This document shows positions 24,877 to 32,546 of a stretch of DNA of 44,461 bases, piece by piece (position 1 is the stretch's first letter; the number at the start of each line of letters is the position of its first letter). Below the pieces are notes generated by a model. That model made no database searches, was not told the origin of the DNA, and was given only the letters and a program-made list of their open reading frames with translations. This DNA is from Streptomyces ureilyticus (GTDB lineage Bacteria; Actinomycetota; Actinomycetes; Streptomycetales; Streptomycetaceae), in contig NZ_JAAKZX010000067.1 of NCBI RefSeq assembly GCF_011045025.1, forward strand, positions 1-44,461. Reading direction: 5' to 3'. The translations under genes were made by a program, and so were the position numbers.

Positions 24877-24937
24877 GCAACGCTCACCTGTTCACTGTGG
24901 GGCGTACGCGGCGCAGGACGCGTACGAAGGGAATGAC

Positions 24938-26089
24938 GTGACACGCAAGACGGTGCGCATCGCGATGAACGGTGTGACGGGACGCATGGGCTACCGCCAG
25001 CATCTCGTCCGCTCCATCCTCGCCCTGCGCGAACAGGGCGGCCTCGATCTCGGTGACGGCACCGTGCTGTGGCCCGAGCCGGTGCTCGTCGGCCGCCGTG
25101 AGCACGCATTGAAGGCGCTCGCGGACCAGCACGGCCTCGAACACTGGTCCACCAGCCTCGACGCCGTACTCGACGACCCGGCCATCGACATCTACTTCGA
25201 CGCACAGGTCACCTCCGCCCGCGAGGACGCCATCAAGAAGGCCATCGAGGCCGGAAAGCACATCTACACCGAGAAGCCGACCGCGACCGGCCTCGAGGGT
25301 GCCCTGGAGCTGGCCCGGCTGGCCGCGGACAAGGGCATCAAGCACGGCGTCGTCCAGGACAAGCTGTTCCTGCCCGGCCTGCTCAAGCTGAAGCGCCTCA
25401 TCGAGGGCGGCTTCTTCGGGCGGATCCTGTCCATCCGCGGCGAGTTCGGCTACTGGGTCTTCGAGGGCGACTGGCAGCCCGCCCAGCGCCCGTCCTGGAA
25501 CTACCGCGCCGAGGACGGCGGCGGCATCGTCGTCGACATGTTCCCGCACTGGGAGTACGTGCTTCACGAGCTGTTCGGCCGCGTCAAGTCCGTACAGGCG
25601 CTGACCGCGACCCACATCCCGCAGCGCTGGGACGAGCAGGGCAAGCCGTACGCCGCGACCGCCGACGACGCCGCGTACGGCATCTTCGAGCTCGAGAACG
25701 GCGCCATCGCGCAGATCAACTCCTCCTGGACCGTACGCGTCAACCGCGACGAGCTGGTGGAGTTCCAGGTCGACGGGACCGAGGGCTCCGCAGTCGCGGG
25801 TCTGCGCAACTGCCGTGTCCAGCACCGCAGTTCAACCCCCAAGCCGGTCTGGAACCCGGACATCCCCGCCACCGAGGTCTTCCGCGACCAGTGGCAGGAG
25901 GTCCCCGACAACGCCGAGTTCGACAACGGCTTCAAGGCGCAGTGGGAGCTGTTCCTCAAGCACGTGTACGCCGACGCGCCGTACCACTGGGACCTGCTCG
26001 CGGGCGCCCGCGGCGTCCAGCTCGCCGAGCTGGGGCTGAAGTCCTCGGCCGAGGGCCGCCGTTTCGACGTGCCGGAGATTTCGCTGTGA
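24938..26089 (+). CDS. Gfo/Idh/MocA family NAD(P)-dependent oxidoreductase
   Basis: The protein has 383 residues. GTG 24938 has GAAGGGA 5 nt upstream; a long open frame further upstream overlaps the promoter and is not used. The N-terminal Rossmann fold starts VRIAMNGVTGRMGYRQH. The family's catalytic motif is EKPTATG, with K113 as the likely general acid/base, and the C-terminal alpha/beta domain contains DGGGIVVDMFPHWEYVL, where D and H match substrate/hydride positions. The family oxidises sugars, inositols and sugar acids, often giving a 3-keto sugar. It is the first gene of three; its TGA overlaps the next GTG. The specific substrate is unknown. Confidence 0.92.
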   Translation: MTRKTVRIAMNGVTGRMGYRQHLVRSILALREQGGLDLGDGTVLWPEPVLVGRREHALKALADQHGLEHWSTSLDAVLDDPAIDIYFDAQVTSAREDAIKKAIEAGKHIYTEKPTATGLEGALELARLAADKGIKHGVVQDKLFLPGLLKLKRLIEGGFFGRILSIRGEFGYWVFEGDWQPAQRPSWNYRAEDGGGIVVDMFPHWEYVLHELFGRVKSVQALTATHIPQRWDEQGKPYAATADDAAYGIFELENGAIAQINSSWTVRVNRDELVEFQVDGTEGSAVAGLRNCRVQHRSSTPKPVWNPDIPATEVFRDQWQEVPDNAEFDNGFKAQWELFLKHVYADAPYHWDLLAGARGVQLAELGLKSSAEGRRFDVPEISL

Positions 26090-27267
26090 CGACTGGGACA
26101 ACTGGTACGACGACTGGGCTGATCCAACTGCCTGGCGCGGACGGGGTGTTGAGGCCCTACACCCCCCGCACCGAACCGCTCGCGCTCTCCACGGGCGCCC
26201 CCTTCACCTCTCGCACGGTCTTCTCGGCGGCGCATGTCGTCGCGGACCCGTACGCCGACGTGTCCCCCGACTCGCCCGCCGCCGTCGACTGGGACGCCAC
26301 CCTCGCCTTCCGCCGGCACCTGTGGTCGCACGGGCTCGGCGTCGCGGAGGCGATGGACACGGCTCAGCGGGGGATGGGGCTCGACTGGGCCGGGGCGGCG
26401 GAGCTGATCCGCCGCTCGGCCGCCGAGGCGAAGGCCGTCGGCGGGCTGATCGCGTGCGGGGTGGGCACGGACCAGCTGGCCTCCGGCTCCCTGGCAGAGG
26501 TCCAGGCGGCGTACGAGGAGCAGCTCGCGCTCGTGGAGGGGACGGGCGCGCAGGCGATCCTCATGGCGTCCCGGGCGCTCGCGGCTGCGGCTTCCGGCCC
26601 CGAGGACTACCTGGAGGTCTACGGCCATCTGCTGCGCCAGGCGTCCGAGCCGGTGATCCTGCACTGGCTGGGCCCGATGTTCGACCCGGCGCTGGAGGGT
26701 TACTGGGGCTCGTCCGACCTGGACGCGGCGACCGACACCTTCCTGGAGGTCATCGCCGCGCACCCCGACAAGGTCGACGGCATCAAGGTCTCCCTCCTGG
26801 ACGCCCAGCGGGAGATCGACCTGCGCCGCCGCCTGCCGAAGGGAGTCCGCTGCTACACGGGCGACGACTTCAACTACCCCGAGCTGATCGCGGGCGACGA
26901 GCAGGGCTTCAGCCATGCCCTGCTCGGCATCTTCGACCCGCTGGGCCCGCTGGCGGCGGAAGCGGTACGCGTCCTGGACACGGGTGACGTGAAGGGCTTC
27001 CGCGAACTCCTCGACCCCACGGTCGAGTTGTCCCGCCACCTCTTCCAGACCCCGACCCGCTTCTACAAGACGGGCGTGGTCTTCCTGGCCTGGCTCGCCG
27101 GCCACCAGTCCCACTTCACGATGGTCGGCGGACTGCAGTCGGCCCGCTCGCTCCCGCATTTCGCCCGCGCGTACGAACTGGCCGACGGCCTTGGCCTGTT
27201 CCCGGACCCGGCGCTGGCCGCGGCGCGGATGAAGAACCTGCTGTCGCTGTACGGAGTGGAACAGTGA
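26086..27267 (+). CDS. DUF993 protein (dihydrodipicolinate synthase/aldolase-like TIM barrel)
   Basis: The protein has 393 residues; GTG 26086 overlaps the dehydrogenase stop as GTGA. It matches the DUF993 family of class I aldolase-like TIM barrels. A candidate Schiff-base lysine is K234 in VDGIKVSLLD, equivalent to the GIKDS motif of the dihydrodipicolinate synthase superfamily. Other conserved stretches are VILHWLGPMFDP, RCYTGDDFNYPELI, FSHALLGIFDP and HQSHFTMVGGLQSARS. The family has no established reaction that I can name with confidence. Its position between a sugar dehydrogenase and an isomerase suggests retro-aldol cleavage or dehydration of a keto sugar. Confidence 0.88.
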   Translation: MTTGTTGTTTGLIQLPGADGVLRPYTPRTEPLALSTGAPFTSRTVFSAAHVVADPYADVSPDSPAAVDWDATLAFRRHLWSHGLGVAEAMDTAQRGMGLDWAGAAELIRRSAAEAKAVGGLIACGVGTDQLASGSLAEVQAAYEEQLALVEGTGAQAILMASRALAAAASGPEDYLEVYGHLLRQASEPVILHWLGPMFDPALEGYWGSSDLDAATDTFLEVIAAHPDKVDGIKVSLLDAQREIDLRRRLPKGVRCYTGDDFNYPELIAGDEQGFSHALLGIFDPLGPLAAEAVRVLDTGDVKGFRELLDPTVELSRHLFQTPTRFYKTGVVFLAWLAGHQSHFTMVGGLQSARSLPHFARAYELADGLGLFPDPALAAARMKNLLSLYGVEQ

Positions 27268-28091
27268 GCCTGTCGCGTTTTTCCATCAACCAGATGACGG
27301 TCAAGCAGCTGTCGCTACCCGAACTGGTCGACGCCTGCCTGGAGTTGGGCGTACCGGGCGTCGGCCTGTGGCGCGAGCCGGTCCAGTCGTACGGCGTGGA
27401 GGAGACCGCGAAGCTCATCCGTGACGCGGGCCTGACGGTCACGACCCTCTGCCGGGGCGGCTTCTTCACGGCGATCGACCCGGAAGAGCGTTCCCGAGCC
27501 CTCGACGACAACCGCCTGGCCGTCGACGAGGCGGCCACCCTCGGCACGGACACCCTGGTCCTGGTCTCGGGCGGTCTCCCGGCGGGCTCGAAGGACCTGC
27601 ACGGCGCGCGGGAGCGCATCGCCGACGCGCTGGCGGAGCTGGGCCCGTACGCCCAGGAGCGAGGCGTACGACTGGCCATCGAACCACTCCACCCGATGTT
27701 CGCCTCCGATCGCTGCGTGGTGTCCACCCTGGCCCAGGCCCTGGACATCGCGGAACGCTTCCCGGCGGAGCAGGTGGGCGTGACGGTCGACACGTACCAC
27801 ATCTGGTGGGACGACACGGCCCCCGCCCAGATCGCCCGCGCGGGCGCGGGCGGCCGTATCCACACCTTCCAGCTGGCCGACTGGACAACCCCGTTGCCCG
27901 AGGGCGTCCTCACCGGCCGCGGCCAGATCGGCGACGGCGCGATCGACATGAGGGAGTGGAAGGGCTACGTCGAGGAGGCGGGCTACACCGGCCCCATCGA
28001 GGTCGAGCTCTTCAACACCGGCCTGTGGGCCCGGGACGGCCGCGAGGTGCTGGCGGAGACGGCGGCACGGTTCGTGGAGCACGCCGCGTAA
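27264..28091 (+). CDS. Sugar phosphate isomerase/epimerase family protein
   Basis: The protein has 275 residues; GTG 27264 overlaps the DUF993 stop as GTGA, so all three genes are coupled. It is a xylose-isomerase-like TIM barrel: FSINQMTVKQLSLPELVDAC, then likely metal ligands in RLAIEPLHPMF (E), VGVTVDTYHIWWD (D, H), HTFQLADW and GPIEVELFN (E). In related pathways such enzymes epimerise or isomerise keto-sugars made by Gfo/Idh/MocA dehydrogenases. It differs from the second isomerase-like protein at 21708-22508. A strong hairpin terminator follows 22 nt after the stop. Confidence 0.9.
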   Translation: MSLSRFSINQMTVKQLSLPELVDACLELGVPGVGLWREPVQSYGVEETAKLIRDAGLTVTTLCRGGFFTAIDPEERSRALDDNRLAVDEAATLGTDTLVLVSGGLPAGSKDLHGARERIADALAELGPYAQERGVRLAIEPLHPMFASDRCVVSTLAQALDIAERFPAEQVGVTVDTYHIWWDDTAPAQIARAGAGGRIHTFQLADWTTPLPEGVLTGRGQIGDGAIDMREWKGYVEEAGYTGPIEVELFNTGLWARDGREVLAETAARFVEHAA

Positions 28092-28113
28092 GGGGTGTGC
28101 GACGACTGACGCG

Positions 28114-28148
28114 CGTGGGGCGCCCTGCGAGGGAAGGGGCGCCCCACG
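28114..28148 (+). terminator. Terminator of the dehydrogenase-DUF993-isomerase operon
   Basis: CGTGGGGCGCCC (28114-28125) and GGGCGCCCCACG (28137-28148) form a perfect 12-bp stem with an 11-nt loop, 22 nt after the last stop. There is no U-tract. Confidence 0.75.
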
Positions 28149-28272
28149 TGACGTCCACTGCCGATGGCTGCTCCTTGCGGTGGGCGCTTGTCTGCGTTTG
28201 ACGGGAGTCCGCCCTGGGGCTGGACTGGAATCACTGGCGCTGCGGCCGGACCCCGTTCTAGGGAGAGCAGCG

Positions 28273-29124
28273 ATGACGACCATCGAAACTTTCAATCTTC
28301 TGCAGCCGTACCGGATCGCTGAGGAGACGTTCGTCATCCCGTGGGCCCTGGAAGCTCCGCCGGTCGGCCACTTCCCGATGAATTCGATGGTGATCCGGGG
28401 ATCCGAACCCGTGCTCGTGGACACCGGGGCACCGGCGGTGCGGTCCCAGTGGCTGGAGGCCGCGTGGTCCGTGGTGGATCCGCTGGACGTGCGGTGGATC
28501 TTCCTCACTCACGACGACCGTGACCACGCCGGCAACCTTTTGGCGGTCCTCGCTGAATGCCCGAACGCGACGCTGCTGACGACGTGGTTCTCGATCGGGC
28601 GCATGGCCGAGGAGTGGGAGACGCCCATCAACCGGTGCCGCTTCATGATCGACGGCGATACGGTGGATGTGGGTGACCGAACGCTGGTGGCCAAGCGGCC
28701 GCCGTTGTACGACAACCCCACGACCCGCGCCCTCTTCGACGCGAAGACCAATGTCCTGTGGGCGGTGGACACCTTCGCGACGAACGTGCCCGCTCCCGTC
28801 CCCGAGATCGCCGACCTGTCCGCCGATGAATTTCGCGACGGCCAGTTCTTCGGCGGACGCCTGGTCTCGCCCTGGGTCGCGCTGCTCGACGGCCAGAAGT
28901 TCGGGGCGGTGGTGGACGGCTTCCAGCGGCTGGACGCCGAGGTCATCGCCGGCTGCCATTCACCGGTGCTTCGCGGGCCGCGGATCGCGGAGGCGTACGA
29001 CCTTCTCCGCCGGCTGCCCGAGCTTCCCGCGTGGCCGGAGTTCACGCAGGCCGACCTGGACCAGTGGATGGCGGTCGCCGAGGGTTCGGTCCCGCCGGAA
29101 CAGCCACGGCCGTCGGCCACGTGA
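28273..29124 (+). CDS. Metallo-beta-lactamase-fold protein with an HxDxDH-type metal site
   Basis: The protein has 283 residues; ATG 28273 has AGGGAG 8 nt upstream. The metal motif is HDDRDH (80-85), with Asp where classical MBL hydrolases have the second His; this resembles the altered sites of oxygen-binding flavodiiron-type and related proteins. The entry motif PVLVDTGAPAVR is standard, and AVDTFATNVPAPV and AGCHSPVL supply the later ligands. There is no flavodoxin domain and no signal peptide, so it is a stand-alone cytoplasmic domain. It may bind a di-iron centre and reduce oxygen or NO, or be a hydrolase. Its stop touches the stop of the convergent frameshifted gene. Confidence 0.82.
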   Translation: MTTIETFNLLQPYRIAEETFVIPWALEAPPVGHFPMNSMVIRGSEPVLVDTGAPAVRSQWLEAAWSVVDPLDVRWIFLTHDDRDHAGNLLAVLAECPNATLLTTWFSIGRMAEEWETPINRCRFMIDGDTVDVGDRTLVAKRPPLYDNPTTRALFDAKTNVLWAVDTFATNVPAPVPEIADLSADEFRDGQFFGGRLVSPWVALLDGQKFGAVVDGFQRLDAEVIAGCHSPVLRGPRIAEAYDLLRRLPELPAWPEFTQADLDQWMAVAEGSVPPEQPRPSAT

Positions 29125-29629
29125 CTACAGGCCGAGAGACGTCTGTGTCTCTCGCGTCTCCTGTATCTCCTGGTCGTCCGTGAAGGCACCGGACGCCGCC
29201 GCCCCGCTGAGGAGTGCCGTGGCGAGCGCCGCCGCTCCGACGAGCGCCCAGCGCGACCGCCACGAGCGCTTGGTCCCGCCGTTGCGCGCCGGTGGAGCGT
29301 CCACGTGCCCGCAGGCGATGGTGGTGAGCGCGTCCGCCGGGGCTTCCACACGCCCGCAGGCGATCGTGGTGCGCGCGTCCGCCCACGTCTCTGCCTCGTC
29401 CCCCCCGCACTCCGCAGGCCGTGACGAACGCGACGACCAGTTCCTCGCGGGGCAGTCGTTCCCTGCCGAGCATCGTCGCCGCCGTGGAGTAGGGCAGCGT
29501 GTGGCCCGCCTCCGTCGCGCGGCGTTCCAGTTGGCGGTAGCTCAGGCCCGACCAGGCCTTGAGGCGTCGTAGCGCTGCCATGAAGGCGGCCGGATCGGTG
29601 TCCGGTGGTGTGGGCGGTGCTGTGGTCAT
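29125..29629 (-). pseudogene. Helix-turn-helix membrane protein gene broken by a frameshift
   Basis: ATG 29629 starts an XRE-like N-terminal region (FMAALRRLKAWSGLSYRQLE, then TLPYSTAATMLGRERLPREE) that reads well to about residue 73 (FVTACG). At a run of seven cytosines (29400-29406) the frame breaks. With six bases the sequence would continue GVRGDEAETWADARTTIACG into the second frame, which ends at 29127 after a basic stretch (RNGGTKRSWRSRW), one transmembrane helix (ALVGAAALATALLSGAAASG) and a short acidic tail. The repaired protein has about 167 residues. A near-duplicate TTIACGRVEAP / TTIACGHVDAP lies in its middle. The break may be real, a sequencing error or a slippery site. Confidence 0.75.
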
Positions 29630-29753
29630 GGTGGTGGTCCCCCCTGTTGAGCTGGACGTACACGAGCTCGCACAAGCTCGAACACCCTGACAGCTTGAGG
29701 AACGGCGAGAGCGGCGGTCAACCTCGACGCAGATTCCCGATGTTGGAGGTCAT

Positions 29754-30974
29754 ATGGGCAAGGGTCTGCGTCTGCGTCACTGTCGCCGTACGGGCGGCGC
29801 CGCCACCGCCCTCGCGGTTCTGGTGATGCTGGGCGGATGCGCCGAAGAGCCGGCCGCCGGCCGTACGCCGGGCGGGGCGGCCGGCGGGCGCGCGGCACCG
29901 CCCGGCGCCGCGTCCGCGAAGGCGCGCGACGGGGAGTCGATCGCCGGCTTCCTGCGCCGCACCCTGCCCGCCGGGTCCGGCGGCACCGTGATCGCCGCAC
30001 GCGGCAGCGAACTCGCGTACTGCGGAGGGTTCGGGACGGCGGACCGCGCCTCCGGAACCCCCGCGAGCTGCCGCACCGTGTACGACGTCATGTCGATCAC
30101 CAAGCAGTTCACCGCGGCCGCGATCCTGAAACTGGAGGTCATGGGGCGGCTGCGGGTAAGTGATCCGATCAGCCGGTACCTGGGGCGGCCGGTGCCTGGA
30201 GACAAGCGCGGCATCACGATCGAGCACCTGCTCACGCACACATCGGGCCTGGTCGAAGGGCTCGGCGACGACTACGAACCCGTCTCGCGCGAGGAGATGG
30301 TGCGGCAGGCCCTGGCGTCGAAGCTGCGGTCCGCCCCGGGTGCGGAGTTCCACTACTCCAACACCGGCTACAGCCTGCTCGCCGCGATCATCGAGGAGGC
30401 ATCCGGGGAGGGCTACGAGCCGTTCCTGGCCCGTCACCTGTTCGCACCGGCCGGAATGGACCGCACCGGATACGTGCTGCCCAAGTGGCCGCGGAACCTG
30501 GTCGCGGTGGAGTACGACAGCGAGGGGCGGAGCCAGGGCAGGCCCATCGACCATCCCTGGGCGGCCGACGGGCCGTACTGGTACCTGCGCGGCAACGGCG
30601 GCATGCTCTCCACCGCGGGTGACATGTTCCGCTGGCACCGTGCCCTCTCGGGCGACGAGATCCTTCCGGCGCAGGCCAGGAAGAGGCTGTTCGCGCCCCA
30701 TGTGCGGATCCCCGACTCCGACGAGCTGATCGGGCCCGGCCCGTCGCACTACGGATACGGCTGGGTCGCCACCCGCACTCCCGAAGGCCCGCTCGCCTGG
30801 CACAACGGCGGCAACGACTGGTCCCTGGGCTATCTCGCGCACTGGCCGCGCGACGGCGTCCTGGTGTTCTGGGTGAGCAACCACGCCTACCGGGACGGGA
30901 AGTGGGACCTCCAGGACCGTGCGGAGAAGCTGACGCTGGGCATCGCCGACCGGGTACGGGCGGAGGACCGCTGA
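29754..30974 (+). CDS. Beta-lactamase family serine hydrolase (class C/DD-peptidase-like lipoprotein)
   Basis: The protein has 406 residues. Residues 1-28 form a lipoprotein signal with lipobox MLGGC (C29). The penicillin-recognising fold has all three motifs: S114-I-T-K117 (SxxK), Y201-S-N203 (YxN), and H350-N-G-G in place of KTG. HxG replacing KTG is typical of class C-like esterases, D-aminopeptidases and transesterases rather than true beta-lactamases. The protein is therefore a surface-anchored serine hydrolase acting on peptides, esters or D-amino-acid compounds. It starts 124 nt from the divergent frameshifted gene and stands alone. Confidence 0.9.
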   Translation: MGKGLRLRHCRRTGGAATALAVLVMLGGCAEEPAAGRTPGGAAGGRAAPPGAASAKARDGESIAGFLRRTLPAGSGGTVIAARGSELAYCGGFGTADRASGTPASCRTVYDVMSITKQFTAAAILKLEVMGRLRVSDPISRYLGRPVPGDKRGITIEHLLTHTSGLVEGLGDDYEPVSREEMVRQALASKLRSAPGAEFHYSNTGYSLLAAIIEEASGEGYEPFLARHLFAPAGMDRTGYVLPKWPRNLVAVEYDSEGRSQGRPIDHPWAADGPYWYLRGNGGMLSTAGDMFRWHRALSGDEILPAQARKRLFAPHVRIPDSDELIGPGPSHYGYGWVATRTPEGPLAWHNGGNDWSLGYLAHWPRDGVLVFWVSNHAYRDGKWDLQDRAEKLTLGIADRVRAEDR

Positions 30975-31073
30975 GGTCCACAGAGATCCACAGAGGTCCC
31001 GTAAAAAATCTTCGAAGGCCCGTACAACCCTCTGCCCACTCCACGGGTCGTACTTGGCATCAGAGCTTCTGGA

Positions 31074-31120
31074 GGGGGGATCTGGGGGGATCCGCGGGGG
31101 TTCTGATGTTTGGGGAGGGG
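31074..31120 (+). other. G-rich tract with G-quadruplex potential
   Basis: Runs of G at 31074-31079, 31084-31089, 31096-31100, 31112-31115 and 31117-31120 are separated by loops of 4, 6, 11 and 1 nt. It lies between the serine hydrolase stop and the ribose operon terminator. A G-quadruplex is possible, but the 11-nt loop weakens the prediction. Confidence 0.35.
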
Positions 31121-31125
31121 TAAAA

Positions 31126-31157
31126 CGAGGGGCCTGGTCGACGGACCGGGCCCCTCG
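31126..31157 (-). terminator. Intrinsic terminator of the ribose operon
   Basis: A 14-bp stem (one T-G wobble at 31135/31148) with a GACG loop spans 31126-31157. On the minus strand it is followed at once by TTTTA, the classic U-tract, 57 nt beyond the rbsD stop. On the plus strand it lies 150 nt after the serine hydrolase stop and could serve that gene weakly. Confidence 0.85.
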
Positions 31158-31213
31158 AAGCCGTTCGGGCCTTCCGGTCGAAGCCTTCCGGCTTTCCGGG
31201 GCCCGGGTGCTTC

Positions 31214-31606
31214 CTAGAAGAAGACTCCGCAGCGCAGCAGCACGTTCGCGTACGGGCGGGCCTCGCCGGTCCGTACGATCAGGCGCGCGTCCGCCGACAG
31301 GGCCTTCAGATCGTCGTGGGAGATGTGAGTGAGGGCGGCCGGGAAGCGGTCGGTCAACAGGGCGGACGCCTCCGGGTTCGCTTCCCGTATTTCCTTTGCC
31401 GCCGTGGAGCCCTCCACGACCAGTTCGTCCAGGAGGCCGTCCAGGACCTCCGCGAAGGACGGGACGCCGGTGCGGAAAGCGAGGTCCACGACCCGCGGCC
31501 CGGCCGGGATGGGCATGCCGGCGTCGCAGATCAGTACGCCGTCGCCGTGGCCCAGTTCGGCTATCGCACCCGCGAGGTGACGGTTGAGGATTCCGGCCTT
31601 CTTCAC
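31214..31606 (-). CDS. rbsD: D-ribose pyranase
   Basis: The protein has 130 residues; GTG 31606 overlaps the rbsK TGA (GTGA). It starts MKKAGILNRHLAGAIAELGH, with the catalytic H20 (LGHGD) and D28 (CDAGMP) at the same positions as E. coli RbsD, and ends PYANVLLRCGVFF, matching the family's YANx(L/I)L active-site tail. RbsD converts beta-D-ribopyranose to ribofuranose, the form used by ribokinase. It is the last gene of the ribose operon and is followed by an intrinsic terminator. Confidence 0.95.
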   Translation of the reverse strand: MKKAGILNRHLAGAIAELGHGDGVLICDAGMPIPAGPRVVDLAFRTGVPSFAEVLDGLLDELVVEGSTAAKEIREANPEASALLTDRFPAALTHISHDDLKALSADARLIVRTGEARPYANVLLRCGVFF

Positions 31607-32502
31607 AGGGCGGCTACCTCCGACGCGGTGGGGAACGAGGCCTGGGCGCCCTCCCTGGTGACGGCCAAGGCGCCCACGTGCGTCGCATACCTCGCGGCTT
31701 CCGCCAGGGACTCCCCGAGCCCCAGCCGCCAGGCCAGGGCCGCGGTGAAGGCGTCGCCCGCACCCGTCGTGTCCACGGCTTCGACCTTCACGGACGGGAC
31801 GTGGGCCACCCCGGACGCGTCGGAGACCAGTGCTCCCTCCTTGCCCAGCGTGACGACCACCGAGCGCGGGCCGAGGGCGAGGAGCGCCTCGGCCCACTCC
31901 GAGGGCGTGGCGCCCGCGTCGGCACCCAGCACCACCCGCGCCTCGTGCTCGTTCACAATCAGCGGATCGCAGGCCGCGAGCACCTCCGGCGGCAGTGGGC
32001 GGGGTGGCGACGGGTTGAGTACGAAACGGGTGCCCTGCCGCAAGCCCCGTACGACCTCCTCGACCGTCTCCATCGGGATCTCCAATTGCGCCGAGACCAC
32101 CCGTGAGGCCTGGAGGAGGCTGGCGGCGGCCTCTACGTCCTCGGGGACGAGCCGCCCATTGGCCCCCGGCGACACCACGATGCTGTTGTCCCCAGACGGG
32201 TCCACCGTGATCAGCGCGACCCCGGTGGGCGCGCCGCCGACCAGCACGCCCCCCGTGTCGACACCGGCGTCCCGCATCGAGTCGAGCAGCAGCCGCCCGT
32301 GGCCGTCGTCGCCGACCCGCGCCAGGAGCGCCGTACGGGCCCCGAGGCGGGCGGCCGCGACACCCTGGTTCGCGCCCTTGCCGCCCGGGTGGACGGCCAG
32401 GTCCGAGCCGAGCACCGTCTCCCCGGCGCCGGGCCGCCGATCGACGCCGATCACCAGGTCGGCGTTGGCCGACCCCACGACCAGGAGGTCGTAGTCGTAC
32501 AT
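31603..32502 (-). CDS. rbsK: Ribokinase (PfkB family)
   Basis: The protein has 299 residues from ATG 32502, with AGGGAGA 6 nt upstream. The first PfkB signature is VHPGGKGANQGVAAARLG and the second is VDTTGAGDAFTAALAW, whose D in GAGDAF is the catalytic base. LLVVGSANADLVIGVDRRPG and LNPSPPRPLPP also match ribokinase. It phosphorylates D-ribose to ribose 5-phosphate in the cytosol, feeding the pentose phosphate pathway. It lies 44 nt after the transporter fusion gene and overlaps rbsD, consistent with one transcript. Confidence 0.95.
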   Translation of the reverse strand: MYDYDLLVVGSANADLVIGVDRRPGAGETVLGSDLAVHPGGKGANQGVAAARLGARTALLARVGDDGHGRLLLDSMRDAGVDTGGVLVGGAPTGVALITVDPSGDNSIVVSPGANGRLVPEDVEAAASLLQASRVVSAQLEIPMETVEEVVRGLRQGTRFVLNPSPPRPLPPEVLAACDPLIVNEHEARVVLGADAGATPSEWAEALLALGPRSVVVTLGKEGALVSDASGVAHVPSVKVEAVDTTGAGDAFTAALAWRLGLGESLAEAARYATHVGALAVTREGAQASFPTASEVAAL

Positions 32503-32546
32503 GAACTGTCTCCCTCTGTAGGTGATCCGTAGGTGAGTGGGGGCGG

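Noticed and set aside
24608..24937. Upstream extension of the dehydrogenase frame
   Set aside because: It crosses the LacI gene, promoter and operator; GTG 24938 with GAAGGGA is the better start.
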